From an uncultured Eubacteriales bacterium (GTDB lineage Bacteria; Bacillota; Clostridia; Peptostreptococcales; Anaerovoracaceae), in the NCBI GenBank assembly GCA_910583765.1, contig CAJTYS010000048.1, positions 1-26,860 of the forward strand: a stretch of 26,860 nucleotides of DNA, written 5' to 3'. Below are positions 13,951 through 21,328 of this stretch, piece after piece. Position 1 is the stretch's first letter. Every line of letters begins with the position of its first letter. The notes beneath the pieces are model-generated. The model was not told the DNA's origin. It searched no databases and worked only from the letters and a program-made list of their open reading frames with translations. The position numbers and the translations under genes were made by a program.

Positions 13951-16356
13951 ATGGAAAAAATTGATAGATCAGGTTGGAACCACGGTTGCACGCAGCGCAT
14001 TAATATGCTGCGAGATGCGTATTTCGCGAACGAACCGGAAATCGACACAGAGCGGGCAGTGTCATACACAAAGACTTATAAAGACACGGAAGGACAGCAC
14101 ATCTCTGTGAGAAGAGCAAAAGCTTTATATAACTATTTCGCGGAAAAGACCATTGACATTCAGCCAGGCCAGCTGCTCGCGGGCACATACGGTAAAAAAC
14201 CGCGGTCCGCAGTGGTGAACCCCGATGTTTCCTGGAGCTGGGTGGAAGCTGAGCTGGACACCATTTCCACAAGAGAGCAGGACCCTTACTTCATGTCAGA
14301 AGAAGACAAGAAAATCCTCAAAGAGCAGGTGTTCCCTTACTGGAAAGGCAAATCCGCACAGGACTATTTTTATGCGAATATTGATGAAAAGGACACAAAG
14401 CTGGTGACCGAAACTTCCATCATATCAGCAGTGCATTCTGAAACCGGCGTTGGCGAAATGGTGCCTAACTATGGCGAGCATCTATTTGTCAAAGGTTTTA
14501 AAGGCATCCAGGAGGACGCGGAGAAACAACTGGCGAACATGGATCGCTATGACGGCCAGCGGTATGACAAGCAGAAATTCTATGAAGCGATCATTATCAC
14601 CTGTAAAGCGGTAAAGCTGCAGAGCGATCGGTACGCGGAAAAAGCAAGAGAGCTGGCGGCAAAGGAAGGCGATCCCAAAAGAAAAAAGGAACTGGAAGAA
14701 ATCGCGGAAATGTGCGGCAGAGTGCCTTATGAATCTCCGAGGACATTTGCCGAAGCCGTGCAGTTCGTATGGCTGTCAATGGTGATGCTCTGGACTGAGG
14801 AAAACGGCACGGCCATCTGCATCGACAGGCCGGACCAGTACCTTTACAAATTTTATAAAGCCGATAAAGAAGCGGGGATCCTCGATGATGTGAAGGCCCA
14901 GGAATTGATCGAATGCTTGTGGCTGCACATGGCGGAGATCATTTACTTTATTTCCGATGATTCCTCAAGATACTATGCGGGATATCAGACATTCCACGGC
15001 CTCACTTTATCAGGCTGCGACGCAGAAGGCAACGATGTGACCAACGAGCTCTCCTATATGATGATCCAGGCGACCATGGATCTGAGAATGCATTCGCCTA
15101 CCACAAACGTGAGAATCACGCCAAAGTGCCCGCAGTCCTTTAAAGACAAGGTCCTTGATTTGGTAGAATTGGGAACAGGGCAGCCAGCGATCTATTTTGA
15201 TGACACGGCCTTCGGAATCATGGAGAGAAAGGGCTGCACCGCAGAAGACTCAAAGCGTTGGTGCGTTGGCGGCTGCGTGGAACCACATATTCCTGGAAAA
15301 ACCCACAGATGGAACGAAGGCGGAAGATACAGCTACGCGAACGCGGTCGAGTGGGTATTGTTTGACGGATACAGCAAGGCCCACGATGAATACTTTGGGC
15401 TGCGGACAGGTGATCCTTGCGGGATCAAGACTTATGAAGAATTTGAGGAAAAGGTAAAACAGCAGCTGGCGTACCTGATCGAAAAGACGACGAGCCTGAT
15501 CCTGATCACAGAAAAGATCCATATGGATCATCTGCCAAAACTGGTGCAGTCTTGCATGACCATGGGCTGCATAGAGAGCGGCAAGGATTCCATGCATGGC
15601 GGCGCGATCTACAATTTTGGCCCGGGGATGGAAACCACAGGCATCGCTGACCTGGCGGACTCTCTGGCGGCAATGAAAAAGTTCGTGTTTGAAGAAAAGA
15701 AATTGACCATGAAGGAAATGGTCGAGCTGCTGGACAGCAATTTCGCTGGCAAAGAGGATGTCAGGCAGATGCTGCTTCATGAGGGGCCAAAGTACGGCAA
15801 TGACGATGATTATGTGGATGACATCTTATCAAGGTTCGTGGCATTCGCGGCAGAGGAAACGAAAAAGCACAAGAATAATATCGGCGTGTCCTTCTGCACA
15901 GGAGCGGTTCCTGTGACAGCCAACGTGCCTCATGGGAAATCCACATGGGCGCTTCCGTCTGGAAGAAAGGCCATGGACGCTCTGGCGGACGGAGCTTCAC
16001 CAGCGAACGGATGCGATGTCAAAGGCCCAACAGCCGTGATCAAATCCGTGTGCAAACCTGACCACACATTGAGCAGCTGCGGAACGCTCCTCAATGTCAA
16101 GCTAGCCCCTGAGCTGCTGAAATCAGAGGCGGACAGGCAGAACTTCAACAGCCTTTTGGGAGCGGAGAGCGATCTGGGCGGTTATCATGTGCAATTCAAT
16201 GTCACTAATAACGAAACATTGCGCGCGGCTCAGAAGAACCCGCAGGATTATACCAATTTGCTGGTAAGGGTAGCAGGATACAGCGCATTTTTCGTTGATC
16301 TTCACAAGGATACACAGGATGCGATCATAGGAAGAACAGAAAACACCCACTGGTAG
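13951..16356 (+). CDS. Glycyl radical enzyme 3
   Basis: An 801-residue GRE, complete. The catalytic loop WCVGGCVEPHIPGK has Cys442 and Glu444. The motif W-N-E-G-G-R follows (Trp454, Glu456, Arg459). The glycine loop RVAGYSAFF has Gly776. PKYGNDDDYVD and ALPSGRKA, general GRE signatures, are present. AAAGGAGG lies just after the GRE2 stop. Unlike GRE1 and GRE4 it lacks the N-terminal Cys-rich leader and starts almost directly at the GW-x-x-G-x-T-x-R-I region. It is followed 19 bases later by the activase gene, the usual partner order. It clusters by motif with GRE1 and GRE4, not with its operon neighbour GRE2. Function as dehydratase or C-N lyase is inferred. Confidence 0.93.
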   Translation: MEKIDRSGWNHGCTQRINMLRDAYFANEPEIDTERAVSYTKTYKDTEGQHISVRRAKALYNYFAEKTIDIQPGQLLAGTYGKKPRSAVVNPDVSWSWVEAELDTISTREQDPYFMSEEDKKILKEQVFPYWKGKSAQDYFYANIDEKDTKLVTETSIISAVHSETGVGEMVPNYGEHLFVKGFKGIQEDAEKQLANMDRYDGQRYDKQKFYEAIIITCKAVKLQSDRYAEKARELAAKEGDPKRKKELEEIAEMCGRVPYESPRTFAEAVQFVWLSMVMLWTEENGTAICIDRPDQYLYKFYKADKEAGILDDVKAQELIECLWLHMAEIIYFISDDSSRYYAGYQTFHGLTLSGCDAEGNDVTNELSYMMIQATMDLRMHSPTTNVRITPKCPQSFKDKVLDLVELGTGQPAIYFDDTAFGIMERKGCTAEDSKRWCVGGCVEPHIPGKTHRWNEGGRYSYANAVEWVLFDGYSKAHDEYFGLRTGDPCGIKTYEEFEEKVKQQLAYLIEKTTSLILITEKIHMDHLPKLVQSCMTMGCIESGKDSMHGGAIYNFGPGMETTGIADLADSLAAMKKFVFEEKKLTMKEMVELLDSNFAGKEDVRQMLLHEGPKYGNDDDYVDDILSRFVAFAAEETKKHKNNIGVSFCTGAVPVTANVPHGKSTWALPSGRKAMDALADGASPANGCDVKGPTAVIKSVCKPDHTLSSCGTLLNVKLAPELLKSEADRQNFNSLLGAESDLGGYHVQFNVTNNETLRAAQKNPQDYTNLLVRVAGYSAFFVDLHKDTQDAIIGRTENTHW

Positions 16357-16375
16357 AATATGAGGATGAATAACT

Positions 16376-17290
16376 ATGGAAAAGAAAGCGTTAGTATTTG
16401 ATATCCAAAAATTCAGCGTGCATGACGGCCCGGGAATACGTACCATCGTATTCCTGAAGGGCTGCCCTCTTCACTGTGAATGGTGCGCGAATCCTGAGTC
16501 ACAGGCCTTTCACCAGGAGCTGCTGGTGTATCCAGACAAATGCATTGGATGCGGCAAGTGCGCGGAGGTTTGTGAATCAGGCTGTTATGTGAAACAGGAA
16601 AACGGCAGCATTGCTTTTGACAGAAGCAAATGCACGAACTGCTGCAAGTGCACGGAAAAGTGTTATGCGGGTTCTCACTGTCAGGCAGGCAGTTATATGT
16701 CCATTGACGAGATCAAAGAAGAAGTTGACAAAGATATCGTGTTCTACAAAAATTCAGAAGGCGGTGTCACCTTTTCCGGCGGAGAAGCCATGTGTTTTCC
16801 TGACGTAGTGGCTGAGCTGGCAAAATACTACAAAGAAGAAAAGCATGTGAGCACGGCCATCGAAACTTGCGGATGCGTTCCTTGGGAAAACTATGAAAAG
16901 GTGATCCCGTATCTCGACCTGGTCATGTACGATCTAAAGCTCATGGATGATGAAAAGCATATTTGCTATACAGGCGGCAGTAACAAAGAGATCCTGGAAA
17001 ACATACAGAAGATCCGCAAACTGGTGGATACAGTGATCCGGATCCCGATCATCCCCGGCATTAACGATTCGCTTGCGGATATCAAAGCCTTTGGAGAATT
17101 CGCTAGTACCATGAAGGACGATATCAGCACCATACATATACTCCCGTATCACAATTACGGATTGGGCAAGTATCACGCCCTGGGCCGCGAGTACCAGCTA
17201 GAGGAGATCGAGGCCCCTGCGGACGAACATATGGAAGAGATCAAAAAGCAGCTCGAGGGATATGGATTCACAGTAAATATTGGAGGTTAG
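16376..17290 (+). CDS. Glycyl radical enzyme activase (radical SAM)
   Basis: A 304-residue radical SAM protein that uses S-adenosylmethionine and a [4Fe-4S] cluster to abstract hydrogen from the GRE glycine. FSVHDGPGIRT and GCPLHCEWCANPE give the CxxxCxxC cluster ligands Cys30, Cys34 and Cys37. A ferredoxin-like insert with two cysteine sets follows (CIGCGKCAEVC at 56-66; CTNCCKCTEKC at 86-96), as in activases of dehydratase-type GREs. VTFSGGEAM supplies the GGE motif of SAM binding, with Ala instead of the usual Pro. It is the only activase in the window although there are four GREs, so it probably serves all, or others are encoded elsewhere. The start has a weak GAGGA site. It overlaps the ribosome-binding site of the next gene. 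Confidence 0.95.
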   Translation: MEKKALVFDIQKFSVHDGPGIRTIVFLKGCPLHCEWCANPESQAFHQELLVYPDKCIGCGKCAEVCESGCYVKQENGSIAFDRSKCTNCCKCTEKCYAGSHCQAGSYMSIDEIKEEVDKDIVFYKNSEGGVTFSGGEAMCFPDVVAELAKYYKEEKHVSTAIETCGCVPWENYEKVIPYLDLVMYDLKLMDDEKHICYTGGSNKEILENIQKIRKLVDTVIRIPIIPGINDSLADIKAFGEFASTMKDDISTIHILPYHNYGLGKYHALGREYQLEEIEAPADEHMEEIKKQLEGYGFTVNIGG

Positions 17291-17294
17291 GACA

Positions 17295-17585
17295 ATGGTT
17301 ACGTTAGTATGCGACAATCTAGTTGCTGAAGACAAGATAGAGGAAGTCAGATCGTATTACGCAGAGGTCGTTGAATATACGCGAAAGCAGCCCGGCTGTA
17401 TCATGTATGACATTTATCAGGATCGGGCAAAGGCCAACTGTTTGGTGTTCATTGAGTCCTGGCGCTCGGACGAGGATCTGCGGGTCCATTTGGAAGATCC
17501 TGTTTTCCTGGAAATGTTCAAAAGGATCGAGTGTTGCTTGCTGGAGCCTGAACGCACGAGAATGATGGATCACTTTCTAAAATAA
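17295..17585 (+). CDS. ABM-fold small protein (YgiN-like)
   Basis: A 96-residue protein with the antibiotic-biosynthesis-monooxygenase (ABM) fold pattern. An N-terminal strand is followed by helix IEEVRSYYAEVVEYTRKQPGC, strand IMYDIYQD, then VFIESWRSDEDLRVHLEDPVFLEMF with the typical E-x-W and H. The start at 17295 lies 4 bases after the activase stop, with GGAGG inside the activase end, so the two are tightly coupled. Some ABM members are cofactor-free quinol oxygenases, some degrade haem, and LsrG is an isomerase. In an operon of oxygen-sensitive GREs, an oxygenase in central metabolism is unlikely. An isomerase/hydration-type role or protection of radicals from quinone or oxygen stress are better guesses, both unproven. 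Confidence 0.85.
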   Translation: MVTLVCDNLVAEDKIEEVRSYYAEVVEYTRKQPGCIMYDIYQDRAKANCLVFIESWRSDEDLRVHLEDPVFLEMFKRIECCLLEPERTRMMDHFLK

Positions 17586-17627
17586 GAAAGTAAAATTCAT
17601 ATGGCAATCATGAAAGGAGTAAAGATG

Positions 17628-18707
17628 ATGGATAGAAAAGTAAGGGTAGTACAGTTCGGATGTGGCAGAATGGGAAGCATATGCATGAAATACGCACTGA
17701 GCAATGGTGTTGAGCTGGTAGGCGCATATGACATGAACCCGGCTATCATTGGAAAGGATGTGTGCGAAAGAACAGGCGGAGAACCTGTAGGTGTGGTGAT
17801 TGGAGACGCTAAAAATTTTAAAAATGAATTGGAAAGTCTGAACGCAGATATCGTGGTAGTGACGACCATGAGCTTGGTGAAAGATGTTTATGATGTGCTG
17901 ATGACATGTGCGGAAAACGGCGTGAACGCGATCACCACGTGTGAGGAAGCGATCTACCCTTGGACTTCATCGCCAAAGCTTACAGAGGCGCTGGACAAAG
18001 CGGCGAAAGCAAGCGGATGCACGATCACGGGTTCCGGTGCGCAGGAGATGCAGTGGGGTTCCATGATCAACAATCTGGCAGCTTCCCTGAACAAGGTAAC
18101 GAAGATCGTGGGAGAAACTCAGAACAACGTGGATGATTATGGCATCGCTTTTGCCAATTCCTTTGGTGCTGGCATGGATATCGATACTTTCAATAAGGAA
18201 CTGGCCTCACTATATGACCTTACGGATGAAGAAGTTGACAAGCAGATCGCCGAAGGGACCTTCCAGCCTGGATTCATGTGGAATTCGAATCCGTGGCTCG
18301 CTGAAAAGCTGGGCCTTACAGTCAAGCATCAGAGTCAAAAGCTGGTTCCCCACATCGCAGAAGAGGATACCCCGTCTTCAACGCTGGAGAGAGTCGTGCC
18401 TAAGGGTCAGGTCATCGGTTCTTCTTCCGTAGTGACCACTGAAACAGAAGAGGGCGTTACCATTGAGGCCGCAGTAAAGGCTGTCGTATACGGACCTAAG
18501 GATTTTGAATACAATGACTGGACGATCTACGGTGAAAACGAAAAACTGACAGTCAAGCTGCCGGAGCCGCCAACCGTGGAAATGACATGCGCCACAATGG
18601 TCAACAGAATCCCAGACGTGATCAATGCGCCTGCGGGATTTGTCACAACCAGCAAGATGCCAAACTGCACATATCTGGTCAAATCAATGGAGCAGTATGT
18701 AAAATAA
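17628..18707 (+). CDS. 2,4-diaminopentanoate dehydrogenase-like NAD(P) oxidoreductase 2
   Basis: A 359-residue paralogue of the enzyme at 8967, equal in length and alignable end to end (FGCGRMG at 11-16, Asp35 after beta-strand 2, VNAITTCEEAIYPW, MVNRIPDVINAPAGFVTT). The substrate-side loop reads GSGAQEMQW here against GTGGNETQY in copy 1. Both depart from the family's usual N-P-G-F, and from each other, so the two probably act on related but distinct compounds. AAAGGAG at 17613-17619 can serve ATG 17625 or 17628; I chose 17628 by analogy with copy 1. It lies between the ABM gene and GRE4, 66 bases before GRE4 with no terminator, and so is probably co-transcribed. The likely reaction is amine oxidation/deamination or the reverse. 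Confidence 0.85.
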   Translation: MDRKVRVVQFGCGRMGSICMKYALSNGVELVGAYDMNPAIIGKDVCERTGGEPVGVVIGDAKNFKNELESLNADIVVVTTMSLVKDVYDVLMTCAENGVNAITTCEEAIYPWTSSPKLTEALDKAAKASGCTITGSGAQEMQWGSMINNLAASLNKVTKIVGETQNNVDDYGIAFANSFGAGMDIDTFNKELASLYDLTDEEVDKQIAEGTFQPGFMWNSNPWLAEKLGLTVKHQSQKLVPHIAEEDTPSSTLERVVPKGQVIGSSSVVTTETEEGVTIEAAVKAVVYGPKDFEYNDWTIYGENEKLTVKLPEPPTVEMTCATMVNRIPDVINAPAGFVTTSKMPNCTYLVKSMEQYVK

Positions 18708-18773
18708 GAAGTGAATCCCTTATATGCTCTTTATAGTAATTTGGATTGAATGTATGAAAACAGGGAGGAAAAG

Positions 18774-21218
18774 ATGAGTTTCAACAAAACATGCGGATGC
18801 GCGCCTTCATCAGACAATATCAGCAGAGAGCCTTGGAAGCATGGCGCAACGGACAGGATCAACATACTGAGAAATCAGTATTGGCTGTACAGGCCGACGA
18901 TTGATACAGAGCGGGCTGTGAGCTATACGGAATCTTACAAAAGAAACGAATCAAAGGACGTATGTATCAAAAGAGCACAGGCCTTATATGATTATATGAG
19001 CGAGAGGACCATCGCTATAGAGCCCAATGAACTGATCGTAGGCACATATGGCAAACAGCCAAGATCAGTCGTAGTATGTCCTGAAGTCTGCCTTAGCTGG
19101 TACAAAAATGAGATCGACACTATGTCAATAAGACCACAGGATCCTTATGAAATAACAGAAACAGATAAAGAAATCCTGAAAAATACTGTGTTCCCTTACT
19201 GGGAGGGAAAAACCATGGAAGATTATTATGTGGATAATCTTGCTAATGACATTAAAGCGGTCGCATACAATACAGGGATCGTATTTGGTGAAAACAAGTC
19301 ACAAGCAGGCGCAGGCGAGTTTTCAGCCGGATATGGAGACATCGTACTAAAGAAAGGCTTTCGGGCAATCGTGGAGGAAGCAGAGGCCAAGCTCGCCGCA
19401 CTGGATCCAGAGGACGCGCACAGATTTGATAAGCAGATGTTTTACAAGTCTGTGATCATTGCGGGAAAAGCGGTAAAGGTGTTAGCGGATCGATATGCGG
19501 TAAGGGCCGTGGAGCTTGCTGTGGCAGAGAAGGATCCGGCGAGGAAAGCGGAGCTGGAAAAAATCGCCGAGGTATGCGGGCGAGTTCCCTATGAAACGCC
19601 AAGAACGCTGCAGGAAGCCATTCAAGCGGTGTGGTTCACCCAGATCATGCTTTATACGGAAGAAAACACTGCAGCGTATACCATCGACAGAGTGGATCAA
19701 TACCTATATCCGTTCTATAAAGCGGATATAAAGGCGGGCAGGATCACAAAAGAAGACGCACAAGAACTTTTGGAATGCTTGTGGATAAAAATGGCGGAAA
19801 TCATCTATGCCATTTCAGATGAGTCCTCTGTGTATTTCGCAGGATACCAACCTTTCCACGGATTGACGGTGGGAGGGATCAAACAGGATGGACAGACTGC
19901 GGTGAATGATCTTTCCTATATGGCGCTTCAGGCCACTATGGACACCAGAATGCATATCCCGACCATCAATGTGCGAGTCAGCGACAACACACCGGACGGA
20001 TTCTTGATGAAGATATGCGATCTGGTGGCGCTTGGCACAGGGCAGCCAGCGATTTATTTTGATAAGGTCGCAGAAAAGCTGCTCAAGAGAAACGGAGTAA
20101 AAGACGAAGACCTTTGGAACTGGTGCGTGGCAGGATGCGTAGAGCCGCAGATCCCTGGCAAGACATCGATGTGGGCCGAAGGCGGAAGATACAGTTATGC
20201 CACAGCTGTTGAATGGGCCTTATCTAACGGGTACAGCAAGATTTTAGGCAGGCAGATCGGCCTGGAAACAGGAGATCCTCGGAACTTTCAATCGTATGCG
20301 GAATTTGAAGCCGCAGTGGAAAAGCAGCTGGCCTTTATGATTAAAATGGCGTGCCTCAATTGCCAGCTGATAGAAAGGGCGCATCTTCTGAGACTGCCAA
20401 AGCCATTCCGTTCATTGACAGTAGAAGGCACAATGGAGTCAGGTAAAGATATCATGGCAGGGGGAACCGTATACAACATTGGACCCGGCCTTGAGTCCAC
20501 CGGAGTCGCAGACCTCGCGGACTCCATGGCAGCAGTCAAAAAACTGGTATATGAAGAAAAGCGGTTCGATATGGCCAAGCTCATAGAAATGCTGGACGCG
20601 GACTTTGAGGATAACGAAGATTTCCGGCAGCTGTTGATCAATGAAGCTCCGAAATATGGCAATGATGATGATTATGTTGACAGCATTGCCGCAAAATTCG
20701 TTTCTGATTCCTGTGATTACTGTGAAAAGTATACAGGTTTAAATGGCGGCAAGTTCATGAATGGCGTGGTGCCTGTTATCGCCAATCTGCCTCATGGATT
20801 GACAACCTGGGCTTTGCCTTCGGGAAGAAAGGCCAAAGTGCCGCTGGCAGACGGCATTTCTCCCTATGTGGGCTATGATAAAAAAGGCCCTAGCTCTGTA
20901 ATGAGATCAGTGTGCAAAGTCGATCATGTCAAAAACGGCATCGGGACGCTGCTGAATATTAAATTGAGCCCTGCGCTTCTCAAGTCGGAAAAAGATAAGA
21001 AAAACCTGATCTCGCTCCTAAAATCAGAGGCGGACATGGGCGGGTATCACGTTCAGTTTAATGTTGTGAGCACAGAAACCCTCAGAGACGCACAGAAAAA
21101 CCCAGATGCGTATTCAGACCTGCTGGTGAGGATCTCTGGCTACAGCGCGTATTTTGTGGAATTAATCGCTGACGCGCAGGAAGCGATCATCGCCAGAACA
21201 GAAAACAAAACATGGTAA
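18774..21218 (+). CDS. Glycyl radical enzyme 4
   Basis: An 814-residue GRE and the closest relative of GRE1 in the window. Both begin with a CGC cluster and share FGENKSQAG-x-GEF-x-AGYG in the N-terminal domain. The catalytic loop is WCVAGCVEPQIPGK with Cys455 and Glu457. The motif W-A-E-G-G-R follows (Trp467, Glu469, Arg472). The glycine loop RISGYSAYF has Gly789. The start at 18774 follows GGGAGGAAAAG; a frame-compatible ATG at 18750 has no such site. It is the last gene of the long operon and is followed by a terminator and then the EutH-like transporter. Its similarity to GRE1 suggests the same or a closely related substrate under different control. The substrate is unknown. Confidence 0.93.
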   Translation: MSFNKTCGCAPSSDNISREPWKHGATDRINILRNQYWLYRPTIDTERAVSYTESYKRNESKDVCIKRAQALYDYMSERTIAIEPNELIVGTYGKQPRSVVVCPEVCLSWYKNEIDTMSIRPQDPYEITETDKEILKNTVFPYWEGKTMEDYYVDNLANDIKAVAYNTGIVFGENKSQAGAGEFSAGYGDIVLKKGFRAIVEEAEAKLAALDPEDAHRFDKQMFYKSVIIAGKAVKVLADRYAVRAVELAVAEKDPARKAELEKIAEVCGRVPYETPRTLQEAIQAVWFTQIMLYTEENTAAYTIDRVDQYLYPFYKADIKAGRITKEDAQELLECLWIKMAEIIYAISDESSVYFAGYQPFHGLTVGGIKQDGQTAVNDLSYMALQATMDTRMHIPTINVRVSDNTPDGFLMKICDLVALGTGQPAIYFDKVAEKLLKRNGVKDEDLWNWCVAGCVEPQIPGKTSMWAEGGRYSYATAVEWALSNGYSKILGRQIGLETGDPRNFQSYAEFEAAVEKQLAFMIKMACLNCQLIERAHLLRLPKPFRSLTVEGTMESGKDIMAGGTVYNIGPGLESTGVADLADSMAAVKKLVYEEKRFDMAKLIEMLDADFEDNEDFRQLLINEAPKYGNDDDYVDSIAAKFVSDSCDYCEKYTGLNGGKFMNGVVPVIANLPHGLTTWALPSGRKAKVPLADGISPYVGYDKKGPSSVMRSVCKVDHVKNGIGTLLNIKLSPALLKSEKDKKNLISLLKSEADMGGYHVQFNVVSTETLRDAQKNPDAYSDLLVRISGYSAYFVELIADAQEAIIARTENKTW

Positions 21219-21259
21219 CAATTGCGAGCATCTAAGGTATGCTCAAATAAAGCCGATAG

Positions 21260-21295
21260 AGCAACCTCTGAAACGCATTTCTAGAGGTTGCTTTT
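21260..21295 (+). terminator. Terminator after GRE4
   Basis: A perfect 10-bp stem, AGCAACCTCT (21260-21269) with AGAGGTTGCT (21283-21292), is followed by a short T-run. It is the first clear terminator after 11412 and marks the end of the GRE2-GRE4 operon. Confidence 0.8.
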
Positions 21296-21328
21296 ATAGT
21301 ATTATGACGCAGTGAAAGGTGGATGACA

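Noticed and set aside
3139..21218. Calling the GREs pyruvate formate-lyase.
   Set aside because: PFL has adjacent Cys-Cys at the active site. All four here have a single Cys followed by x-Glu, the pattern of dehydratases, lyases and decarboxylases.
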